Assembly: GCA_016781115.1 (NCBI GenBank)
Contig: JADDQX010000113.1
Location: 1-7,085 of the forward strand
Origin: Actinomycetota bacterium
GTDB taxonomy: Bacteria; Actinomycetota; CADDZG01; WHSQ01
Direction of reading: 5' to 3'
DNA length: 7,085 bases
Below, one piece after another: positions 1-4,940 of the stretch (position 1 is the first letter of the stretch; the number at the start of each line of letters is the position of its first letter). Both the position numbers and the translations under genes were made by a program. The notes beneath the pieces were generated by a model that was not told the origin of the DNA, did not search any database, and worked only from the letters and a program-made list of their open reading frames with translations.

Positions 1-111
1 CTTCTTGTCCAGGTAGATCCGCTCCGGCGCGATCCCGGCCCGGTGCAGCGCGTCAACCTGCCGGTCCAGGTCCTGCTTCGCGGTCGACACCCGCGCATAC
101 CCAAGATCCAC
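1..111 (-). CDS. Serine recombinase (resolvase/invertase family), N-terminal fragment
   Basis: Partial gene, cut by the left edge; only the first 37 residues are visible. They begin MDLGYARVSTAKQDLDRQ and continue to ...ERIYLDKK. The YARVST motif holds the catalytic serine that attacks DNA and forms the phosphoserine link in small serine recombinases, and the following Q-x-x-L-x-R-Q helix is typical of the resolvase catalytic domain. The GTG at 109-111 is chosen because it puts YARVST within a few residues of the N-terminus, as is usual, and because a TACGGT element lies 6 bases upstream. The frame stays open upstream to a stop at 238-240, so a longer form from the GTG at 154-156 is possible. 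Whether it is a Tn3-type resolvase, an invertase or an IS607-type transposase cannot be told because the C-terminus is missing. The family call is firm; the subtype is unknown. Confidence 0.9.
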   Translation of the reverse strand, partial: MDLGYARVSTAKQDLDRQVDALHRAGIAPERIYLDKK

Positions 112-117
112 CCGCTG

Positions 118-123
118 ACCGTA
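118..123 (-). promoter_or_regulatory. -10 element of a leaderless recombinase promoter
   Basis: On the minus strand TACGGT (TANNNT) is followed by six bases (CAGCGG) and the GTG start at 111. There is no Shine-Dalgarno sequence. The same spacing is seen before three other genes in the window. No convincing -35 hexamer is visible. Confidence 0.5.
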
Positions 124-162
124 CCGGAGGTCCTGCTCGTACGGGCCTTCCGGCACGAGGTT

Positions 163-255
163 GTGGGACCGACCTGTGGGACGCCGCCACGAGCGCAACA
201 GCACTCCGCGCGGGCGCTGCTCGAACTGTCCGTCCCACTACCAAGGAAGTGGGAC
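163..255. repeat. Cluster of four GTGGGAC heptamers, candidate recombinase or operator subsites
   Basis: The heptamer GTGGGAC occurs at 163-169 (+), 176-182 (+), 232-238 (reverse, GTCCCAC) and 249-255 (+). The first two are 13 bases apart in direct orientation; the last two form an inverted pair with a 10-base centre. Flanking bases are also similar, often T or A before the heptamer and SGAC-like after it. The cluster lies just upstream of the recombinase start, where resolvases bind their own res subsites and repress their own transcription. The repeats are seen directly; their role is inference. Confidence 0.5.
232..255. repeat. Inverted repeat GTCCCAC / GTGGGAC
   Basis: Perfect 7-base arms at 232-238 and 249-255 flank the 10-base centre TACCAAGGAA. 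It could be a dyad protein site or a hairpin in the recombinase leader region. It lies too far from the recombinase start to be a simple start-site hairpin. Confidence 0.5.
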
Positions 256-415
256 GACGATCGTGGCTGCACCACGCCCCTCAGCGGGGAAGTGCGATCC
301 GGACGGGTCTAGCGGACGAAATTTAAGTGCGCGGCCTCGGCTGACCTGGCGGAGCTCCCGTAGACGGTTCGGCTACTGGACTGGGACGGAGAGCAGACCA
401 GCCGACTGCCCGAGG

Positions 416-445
416 CGTCCCGGCAGCCGGTCGCTCAACGGGACG
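416..445. repeat. Inverted repeat CGTCCCG / CGGGACG
   Basis: Perfect 7-base arms at 416-422 and 439-445 with a 16-base centre. It ends about 50 bases before the -10 element of the 506-745 gene. The GGGAC core matches the heptamer cluster further left, so the two may be bound by the same protein. GC-rich DNA produces such repeats by chance fairly often. Confidence 0.3.
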
Positions 446-493
446 GCCGTCAGCCCGTTTCGATGGGTCAGCACCGGGATGGGTAGCCGGCGT

Positions 494-499
494 TACCCT
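494..499 (+). promoter_or_regulatory. -10 element of a leaderless promoter for the first small gene
   Basis: TACCCT (TANNNT) is followed by six bases (CGCGCC) and the GTG at 506. No purine-rich ribosome binding site precedes that GTG. The same spacing recurs at three other starts in the window, which supports both this promoter and the choice of start. Confidence 0.5.
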
Positions 500-505
500 C
501 GCGCC

Positions 506-745
506 GTGAGCAGTCAGCGACCACGGACACGCCGGCCCCGCGTGGCTGCGCTGCTGTTGTCGCTCACGGCAGTTGCGGTCGCGCTTGCAGCGCTCGTGAC
601 CGGCTGGTTCCTCCTCGCGGTGCCGTTCACTGTCGTCGCGGCCTACGGAGCCTGGCTCGGACTTTCCGACGAGGAATTGTTCGACGCCTGGGGCACGGCC
701 TCGGGTGACGACGCCGGACGCGGACCAACCGGCCTGTCGCTGTAG
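506..745 (+). CDS. Small two-helix membrane protein, unknown function
   Basis: Encodes 79 residues if started at GTG 506. The N-terminus is short and strongly basic (RPRTRRPR), followed by two adjoining hydrophobic stretches at about residues 13-33 and 34-52 rich in Ala, Val and Leu, then an acidic tail containing DEELFDAWG. The positive N-terminus suggests both ends face the cytoplasm. The start at 506 is preferred over the in-frame ATG at 479 because of TACCCT 6 bases upstream; the longer form would be translated across that element. It meets the minus-strand gene at 759 tail to tail with 13 bases between and shares a hairpin with it. I do not recognise the family. Codon bias and the clean membrane pattern make it likely to be real. 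Confidence 0.65.
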   Translation: MSSQRPRTRRPRVAALLLSLTAVAVALAALVTGWFLLAVPFTVVAAYGAWLGLSDEELFDAWGTASGDDAGRGPTGLSL

Positions 746-762
746 CGGAGGTAAGCCGCTAC
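742..762. terminator. Hairpin between convergent genes, candidate bidirectional terminator
   Basis: Perfect 7-bp stem: GTAGCGG at 742-748 and CCGCTAC at 756-762, with the 7-base loop AGGTAAG. Each arm contains the TAG stop codon of one of the two convergent genes (743-745 on plus, 759-761 on minus). There is no U-tract on either side. Hairpins without a U-tract are commonly proposed as terminators in actinobacteria, so termination in both directions is plausible but unproven. Confidence 0.6.
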
Positions 763-977
763 CGCCTGCGCGGCTGCTGGTGGTAGTAGACCGTCATCGT
801 CAGGTCGTCCTCCGCCTCCGTGACGGCCGAGTGGAAGACGACGTCCTGCACGTCGACGTCACCAAGACCGTCGAGCGTGTCGGCGACTCGCCGAAGAAGG
901 GCGGCTACATCGCCCTGACCGTCGCCGTCTCCATTGGATTGCGAGAAGTGCAGAACCGTCCACTGGCCTGAGTCCAC
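759..977 (-). CDS. Small acidic protein, unknown function (72 residues)
   Basis: The product starts MDSGQWTVLHFSQSNGDG and continues with a predicted helix VAALLRRVADTLDGLGD, a strand around VQDVVFHS, an acidic turn (TEAEDD) and a strand LTMTVYYH before a basic end PRRR. The inferred strand-helix-strand-strand order and regular hydrophobic pattern suggest a compact soluble alpha/beta protein; no catalytic motif is visible. It resembles small conserved hypothetical proteins of actinobacteria as I recall them, but I cannot name a family. The GTG at 975-977 has TAGCCT 6 bases upstream and no ribosome binding site. The gene is convergent with the membrane-protein gene at 506 and divergent from the one at 1037. 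Confidence 0.7.
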   Translation of the reverse strand: MDSGQWTVLHFSQSNGDGDGQGDVAALLRRVADTLDGLGDVDVQDVVFHSAVTEAEDDLTMTVYYHQQPRRR

Positions 978-983
978 AGAAGG

Positions 984-989
984 AGGCTA
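984..989 (-). promoter_or_regulatory. -10 element of a leaderless promoter for the 72-residue gene
   Basis: On the minus strand TAGCCT is followed by CCTTCT and the GTG at 977, again with a 6-base spacer. It lies about 40 bases from the opposing -10 at 1026-1031, so the two divergent promoters overlap and may be co-regulated or compete. Confidence 0.5.
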
Positions 990-1025
990 TGTGCCGCTCT
1001 CGACGGTCCAGCGACGAGCCGGCGC

Positions 1026-1031
1026 TACCGT
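1026..1031 (+). promoter_or_regulatory. -10 element of a leaderless promoter for the second membrane-protein gene
   Basis: TACCGT is followed by five bases (CGAGC) and the ATG at 1037. The spacing is one base shorter than at the other starts but still fits a transcript that begins at or next to the A of ATG. Confidence 0.4.
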
Positions 1032-1036
1032 CGAGC

Positions 1037-1276
1037 ATGGGCATCGGTGACGCGCTACGCCGCCTGGACGACCGCGTCCTCGGAGGGCCGAAGCCAGCGA
1101 CAGCGGAGACGCACCGGAACATCTTCTTCGTTGGTCTGGTCGGCACGCTGGCCGTTCTCACCGTTGTCATCGCGACGGGTGAGTGGATCGCCCTCGCAGC
1201 CGTTGGCGGCTTCGTCGCCTTCATGATCGGTGGCGGTGTCCGCTGGTTTCGGACTAGGGAGCGCAAGCAAAGGTAG
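1037..1276 (+). CDS. Second small two-helix membrane protein, unknown function
   Basis: Encodes 79 residues from ATG 1037. The first 27 residues are hydrophilic (GIGDALRRLDDRVLGG, then PKPATAETHR). Hydrophobic segments follow at about 28-46 (FFVGLVGTLAVLTVV) and 50-68 (IALAAVGGFVAFMIGG), joined by a short TGEW turn, and the protein ends in a basic tail RTRERKQR. The pattern suggests both ends are cytoplasmic. An upstream in-frame ATG at 989 would add 16 residues of low-complexity sequence and run through the divergent promoter; its AGGAGG lies only 2 bases before it, too close for normal initiation. ATG 1037 with TACCGT upstream is therefore preferred. The stop lies 6 bases from that of the convergent gene at 1283. 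The family is not recognised. It has the same length and helix number as the gene at 506 but no obvious sequence similarity. Confidence 0.65.
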   Translation: MGIGDALRRLDDRVLGGPKPATAETHRNIFFVGLVGTLAVLTVVIATGEWIALAAVGGFVAFMIGGGVRWFRTRERKQR

Positions 1277-1286
1277 GCGCCGCTAC
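1273..1286. terminator. Short dyad over the two stop codons of a convergent pair
   Basis: GTAG (1273-1276) and CTAC (1283-1286) flank the 6-base centre GCGCCG and contain the TAG stops of both convergent genes. The stem is only 4 bp and has no U-tract, so a role in termination is weakly supported. It repeats the arrangement at 742-762 in a weaker form. Confidence 0.2.
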
Positions 1287-1627
1287 TCGCGCTCCGCGCC
1301 GAAGCTCCGCAGGGACTCGCGGAGGTAGGCGACATGCGCGTCGTGCGGGCGATCAGCCGGATCGCTCGTCGCGAACCCGTGGTCAGGTCCGTCGAGCTCC
1401 TCGTAGTCCGTGCCGCCTTCGACGGAACGGCGGACGGCGAACCGCCTCCCATCGACTTCGACGACGGCGAGCACGGATGTGCTGCGGCTCCTTCGGTCGA
1501 TGCCAGGGACGGCAGCGGCAGCAGCGTCAATGCCCGCCCCGTTGTCCACAAGCCAGCCTCGCACGGGGAGCGACGACACGATCGCTGTCGCCCGGCCGGC
1601 CACATAGCGCTGCGAGAACCGCGCCAT
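1283..1627 (-). CDS. Hypothetical protein, 114 residues
   Basis: Starts MARFSQRYVAGRATAIVS. It has an alanine-rich middle (IDAAAAAVPG), a probable strand pair VLAVVEVDGRRFAVRRS near residues 52-68, an acidic loop (GGTDYEELDGPDHG) and a C-terminal helix HVAYLRESLRSFG. There is no signal peptide, membrane segment or known catalytic motif that I recognise. ATG 1627 is preceded directly by an in-frame TAG, so the start cannot lie upstream. Unlike its neighbours it has no TANNNT at the leaderless spacing; the hexamer there is TTGCAG. It also lacks a good ribosome binding site, so GTG 1603 or later starts remain possible. It is divergent from trlF across 129 bases. The regular amino-acid pattern and GC-ending codons favour a real gene over the competing plus-strand frames. 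Confidence 0.6.
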   Translation of the reverse strand: MARFSQRYVAGRATAIVSSLPVRGWLVDNGAGIDAAAAAVPGIDRRSRSTSVLAVVEVDGRRFAVRRSVEGGTDYEELDGPDHGFATSDPADRPHDAHVAYLRESLRSFGAERE

Positions 1628-1704
1628 CTACCGCTGCAAGTCACACCACGCTCACGAGCCGTCACCGTCCTCGCGTCAGCGCCGCCGTGCCAGAAACGAG
1701 CGTT

Positions 1705-1724
1705 CGTGGGACGGTCGGCCCACG
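1705..1724. promoter_or_regulatory. Inverted repeat at the -35 region of trlF, candidate operator
   Basis: Perfect 6-base arms CGTGGG (1705-1710) and CCCACG (1719-1724) surround the 8-base centre ACGGTCGG. The dyad ends 20 bases before the TAGCAT element of trlF, so a protein bound here would cover the -35 region. Its left arm extends to GTGGGAC, the heptamer clustered before the recombinase gene. A regulatory role is inference. Confidence 0.35.
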
Positions 1725-1744
1725 GGTCTGGAACACGGCAGGGT

Positions 1745-1750
1745 TAGCAT
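1745..1750 (+). promoter_or_regulatory. -10 element of a leaderless trlF promoter
   Basis: TAGCAT is followed by six bases (CCGCGG) and the ATG at 1757. No Shine-Dalgarno sequence is present. The spacing matches the recombinase, the 506 gene and the 977 gene. No recognisable -35 hexamer is found 16-18 bases upstream. Confidence 0.55.
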
Positions 1751-1756
1751 CCGCGG

Positions 1757-4700
1757 ATGGTGACCCAGGACACTGCTCGCGGCTCTAACTGGCACAAGTG
1801 GGACCTACATGTGCACACACCCGCTTCACTGGTTCAGCGCTACAACAGCAGCGACGATCCCTGGTCCCAGTTCCTCGACGAACTAGAAGCGTTGCCAGCC
1901 GAGTTCGCGGTGCTGGGCATCAACGACTACTGGTTCCTCGACGGCTACCGCCGAGTCTTGGAGGAGAGGGCGAAGGGCCGACTGGCTAACATAAAGACCG
2001 TCTTCCCCGTCGTAGAACTACGCCTGGACCAGTTCGGCGGGTCTGGCACCAAGCTAAGCCGAGCCAACTTGCACGTGATATTCGATCCCAACCTCACCCC
2101 TGAGGTCATTCAGGGCCAGTTCTTGAACGCGATGTCGGCGAAGTTCCGCCTAAGCGATACGGGTCATGAATGGTCGGGCGTGGTGGACCGGGACTCGCTT
2201 GAGGAGCTTGGCCGCACGATCAAGAAGGCAGTCCCCGAGAATCAGTTGCACAAGTACAAGAGCGACCTCATCGAGGGCTTCAACAACCTGGTTGTAGACC
2301 TCGACGACGTGGAGGAGGTCCTGAACCGACCGTACTTTCGCAACAAGGCACTGCTAGCACTGGGCAAGACCGAGTGGGCGGACATCAACTGGCAGGACGG
2401 CTCGATCGCCAGCAAGAAGCATCTGATCAATAGCGTCAGGCTCCTCTTTACCGCCTTTGAGGACGCGAGTCTCTGGTGCACTCAGCGCAAGAGTTTGCGA
2501 GACCAGGGAGTTCCTTCCTATCTCGTGGATTGCAGCGACGCCCACACCTGGGCTGCTAACACGCAGGACAAGGACCGGATTGGGAACTGCTCGACTTGGC
2601 TTCGGGCCTCCCCAACCTTCGCCGGCCTACTGCATGCGCTCTCGGAGTTCGACCACCGTGTGTACGTCGGTCCGGAGCCGGAGGCGGTAGCCCGACGTCG
2701 GAGAGCGCCAGACAAGATTATCGAGAGGGTGCAGGTTCACCCCGTGGAGGACGCTTCAGAGCGGCTCTTTGATTACTATCTGCCCCTCAACCAGGGACTG
2801 GTCGCGATCATTGGCAACAAGGGCCAAGGGAAGTCAGCGCTACTGGACTGCATCGCGCGGGGTGGCAACTCGGGCCGAGATGCGGAGTTCGGTTTCCTGA
2901 ATGAGACGCGGTTCCTGAGCCCGAGGAACCGAACTCGTCAGGACTACCAGGCGCGCGTCTCCTGGGCGGATACGTCGAGCCGAATGGTCGGTCTGCACGA
3001 GGGACACGACCGGAAGAGCCTTGAACGTGTGGAGTACCTACCGCAGCGGCTCATCGAACGGATCTGCGCGAGTGATCCGACTTCTGAACAGCGCGGGTCC
3101 TTCGAAGAAGAGCTGACGCGCGTGTTGTTCCACCACATACCGAAGGCGGAGCGGCAAGGCGCAACTAACCTAGCCGAGTTGTTGACGTTGAAGACCAGCG
3201 CGGTCGACCAGGAGTTCGTTGATCTTCGCCGCCGACTACGGCAGCAGAGTGGCGAGTATGTCAGGATCGAAGCGTCGGCGAAAGACCTGGTAGTAGGCGA
3301 ACTCAAGGCACAGGCCGACGACCTGGCCAACGCGGGCAGGTTGGCGGAGATCGACCTCCTGCGCGCTGAGAACGAGTTGCAAGAGCTGGATCGCACCAGT
3401 ACCGACAGCGAGCAGCTGCAGGCAGATAGGGCTCGCTTGGATCAGCTGTCGCTGCGCCGGGGTCAGTTGGTCAGTGTCAGCGCGGGCGCCACACAAGACG
3501 CAGCAGCCCGCGCACGAGTTCTGTCAGAGACCTCGTCGCTGGTAGTTGAGCTCGAGGGCATGCAAGCGCGCGTGCGCGACATCACGTCGTCCCTGCGCTC
3601 GAAACTCGGCGCAGCGGCTGGCGAGCCGCTCGCTGAACTAGTCGTCGATCACGCGGGCATCAGCCGGCTCAGCGCGATCATCGAACAGCAGCGCATTGTT
3701 GACTTGCAGACAATCAAGGCAGCCGACCAAGAAGATAAGGAGTTGGCAGCCGAGCAGACCGCGATCGAGGCACGCCTTGGGCAGTCGGACTCGCAAAGGG
3801 CCGCGGTTCGGCGGCGCCTGGAGCAGATCAAGAGCCGGATTCGCGCGATCAACGGATCGAGCGACGAGCCGGGGACCCTGGCATACATCAACGAGCAGCT
3901 GAAGCATGCCGAGGAACTTCCTAAGCGACTGGACGAGGCGAAGTCCGCGATCCTGCAGGGAGTTCGGGACGCTCACCGTCTCCACAAGAAGCGCCTCGAG
4001 ACCGTGATCGGGCTCTACGCACCTGCGGCAACGTTCGTAGGTACAAGCGACCTCGCAAAGGCTGCTGGCGTTGAGTTCGTCGCTCAACTCCTCCCAGCTC
4101 CCACCTGGTCCCGTTTTAGCAACGAACTCGACGGCCGTAAGAGCGCGGACCTAGTGGTGTACCTGGAGACCGTCCTAGCAGGAATCGCACTTGACAACGA
4201 AGACGAGGTCGCCGACGCAATAGAGTGCATATTGGATCGGCTGGTCAGGCAGCGGGGGGCCACTGACGGCATAGCGCGAGCGATGACTGAAGCGTTCCGC
4301 ATGAATGTAGATGCGATCAGCTACCTACTGGACCTGGCCAGTCTCGCGTGGTTGCGGGATCAGTTCAGTCTGACGGGAGCGAACGGCTCGCCGCTCGACC
4401 AACTGTCGCCTGGTGAGCGCGGTCTGATCCTGCTGCTGTTCTACTTGGTGGTCGATCGGGAAGATATCCCGCTGCTCCTTGACCAGCCCGAGGAAAACCT
4501 CGACAACGAAGCTGTTCGCAGGGTCCTCGTCCCAGCCCTACGGGATGCAAGGGAGCGGCGACAGGTAATCATGGTCACTCACAATGCCAACTTGGCAGTC
4601 GTCGGTGACGCTGACCAAATAGTCCATTGCGAGTTCGAGGGAGGATCCTTCAAGGTCGAGGCTGGCTCTCTGGCGGAAGCCGCGACCGGGCAATACAGCC

Positions 4701-4780
4701 TGAACGTTCTTGAGGGCGCCCGCCCCGCCTTCGAGAATCGACGTGGCAAGTACGACTCTCTTGTGCCCAGCGGCCTGTAG
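1757..4780 (+). CDS. trlF: TrlF-type PHP domain / ABC-SMC ATPase, putative defence protein
   Basis: A 1007-residue cytoplasmic protein. Residues 10-300 form a PHP phosphoesterase domain: metal-binding HVH at 18-20, GINDYW at 54-59, VVE ending at E87, LHV with H106, and SDAH at 260-263. GNKGQGKS at 353-360 is the Walker A. A long heptad-rich coiled coil fills about 475-735. LSPGERG at 883-889 is the ABC signature, LLLDQPEENLDN (D909) the Walker B and D-loop, and VTHN (H942) the switch histidine. Split ATPase lobes around a coiled coil are the SMC/Rad50 plan. The CSTWLRASPTFAGL stretch near 278-291 is characteristic of this family as I know it. PHP domains hydrolyse phosphoesters, so ATP-dependent nucleic-acid or nucleotide cleavage is inferred. 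PHP-ATPase proteins (Ppl) have been reported as anti-phage genes. Codon choice has more A/T endings than in the helicase gene, suggesting transfer. No truncation is seen. Confidence 0.9.
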   Translation: MVTQDTARGSNWHKWDLHVHTPASLVQRYNSSDDPWSQFLDELEALPAEFAVLGINDYWFLDGYRRVLEERAKGRLANIKTVFPVVELRLDQFGGSGTKLSRANLHVIFDPNLTPEVIQGQFLNAMSAKFRLSDTGHEWSGVVDRDSLEELGRTIKKAVPENQLHKYKSDLIEGFNNLVVDLDDVEEVLNRPYFRNKALLALGKTEWADINWQDGSIASKKHLINSVRLLFTAFEDASLWCTQRKSLRDQGVPSYLVDCSDAHTWAANTQDKDRIGNCSTWLRASPTFAGLLHALSEFDHRVYVGPEPEAVARRRRAPDKIIERVQVHPVEDASERLFDYYLPLNQGLVAIIGNKGQGKSALLDCIARGGNSGRDAEFGFLNETRFLSPRNRTRQDYQARVSWADTSSRMVGLHEGHDRKSLERVEYLPQRLIERICASDPTSEQRGSFEEELTRVLFHHIPKAERQGATNLAELLTLKTSAVDQEFVDLRRRLRQQSGEYVRIEASAKDLVVGELKAQADDLANAGRLAEIDLLRAENELQELDRTSTDSEQLQADRARLDQLSLRRGQLVSVSAGATQDAAARARVLSETSSLVVELEGMQARVRDITSSLRSKLGAAAGEPLAELVVDHAGISRLSAIIEQQRIVDLQTIKAADQEDKELAAEQTAIEARLGQSDSQRAAVRRRLEQIKSRIRAINGSSDEPGTLAYINEQLKHAEELPKRLDEAKSAILQGVRDAHRLHKKRLETVIGLYAPAATFVGTSDLAKAAGVEFVAQLLPAPTWSRFSNELDGRKSADLVVYLETVLAGIALDNEDEVADAIECILDRLVRQRGATDGIARAMTEAFRMNVDAISYLLDLASLAWLRDQFSLTGANGSPLDQLSPGERGLILLLFYLVVDREDIPLLLDQPEENLDNEAVRRVLVPALRDARERRQVIMVTHNANLAVVGDADQIVHCEFEGGSFKVEAGSLAEAATGQYSLNVLEGARPAFENRRGKYDSLVPSGL
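3177..3960 (+). other. Coiled-coil segment of the PHP-ATPase
   Basis: Residues of about 475-735 are dominated by Glu, Gln, Arg, Leu and Ala with leucines at heptad-like spacing and repeated stretches such as LRAENELQELD and DKELAAEQTAIEARL. This is expected for two antiparallel helices between the ATPase half-domains. The length is an estimate by eye. Confidence 0.6.
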
Positions 4781-4914
4781 CCGAACTGCGCCACCAGTCG
4801 ATCGAGCGGTTTAATGCGGGCGTCCGCCGTGCCGTTGACGTCGACGTCGACGGCCGTCAGAAAGATGTTGAAGTGTAGGTCACCGCGGCTGTGGACGATG
4901 TGCCCGGATGGTTA
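4781..4914 (-). pseudogene. Possible remnant of a minus-strand coding sequence
   Basis: Read on the minus strand from just after a TAA at 4912-4914, this spacer is open and its product looks protein-like: PSGHIVHSRGDLHFNIF, then LTAVDVDVNGTADARIKPLD and RLVAQFG. About 83% of codons end in G or C by hand count (35 of 42), near the level of real genes here and unusual for a spacer. The frame then runs into the reverse of trlF, where it looks like noise. No start codon with a signal is seen at its beginning. It may be the tail of a gene cut when trlF or the helicase gene arrived. I do not recognise the family, and chance is possible in GC-rich DNA. Confidence 0.25.
4832..4853. terminator. Near-perfect palindrome between convergent genes, possible terminator
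   Basis: A 22-base dyad with arms CCGTTGACG (4832-4840) and CGTCGACGG (4845-4853) around TCGA. The only imperfection is a T:G pair that would still wobble in RNA; the inner GACGTCGACGTC is fully self-complementary. It lies about 50 bases after the trlF stop and 88 bases after the helicase stop, suited to ending transcription from both sides. No U-tract follows. It could instead be a protein-binding dyad or a by-product of a short GACGTC repeat. Confidence 0.4.
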
Positions 4915-4940
4915 GCCCGATGTCCAAGGGGGGGTGAAGT

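Larger units (their letters stand above)
112..505. other. Gene-free region between the recombinase and the first small gene
   Basis: I see no credible coding sequence here. The open frames crossing it have arginine- and proline-rich products without recognisable domains, typical of chance frames in GC-rich DNA. The region carries both outward promoters, the GTGGGAC heptamer cluster (163-255), an inverted repeat at 416-445, an imperfect dyad with arms CTGGACTG (376-383) and CAGACCAG (394-401), and a short AT-rich patch near 318-327 that stands out from its surroundings. On the minus strand this patch reads TAAATT and could be an extra -10 directed at the recombinase. A control or recombination-site region is a reasonable reading, but this is inference. 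Confidence 0.5.

Noticed and set aside
161..505. An N-terminal extension of the 506 gene from ATG 161
   Set aside because: The extra 115 residues look like random translated GC-rich DNA and pass through the repeat cluster and the TACCCT element.
981..991. AGGAGG as a ribosome binding site for an ATG at 989
   Set aside because: The spacing is only 2 bases, the added N-terminus is low complexity, and the same bases form the spacer of the divergent leaderless promoter.
1594..1601. GGCCGGCC palindrome
   Set aside because: It lies inside a coding sequence and is expected often at this base composition.
859..1665. A 268-codon minus-strand open frame
   Set aside because: It spans several better genes, its product is rich in Ser, Arg and Ala with no fold-like pattern, and it has no start signal; it is a GC-rich shadow frame.
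1798..1804. Another GTGGGAC heptamer, just inside trlF
   Set aside because: It encodes Lys-Trp-Asp of the conserved PHP start, so codon constraint explains it.
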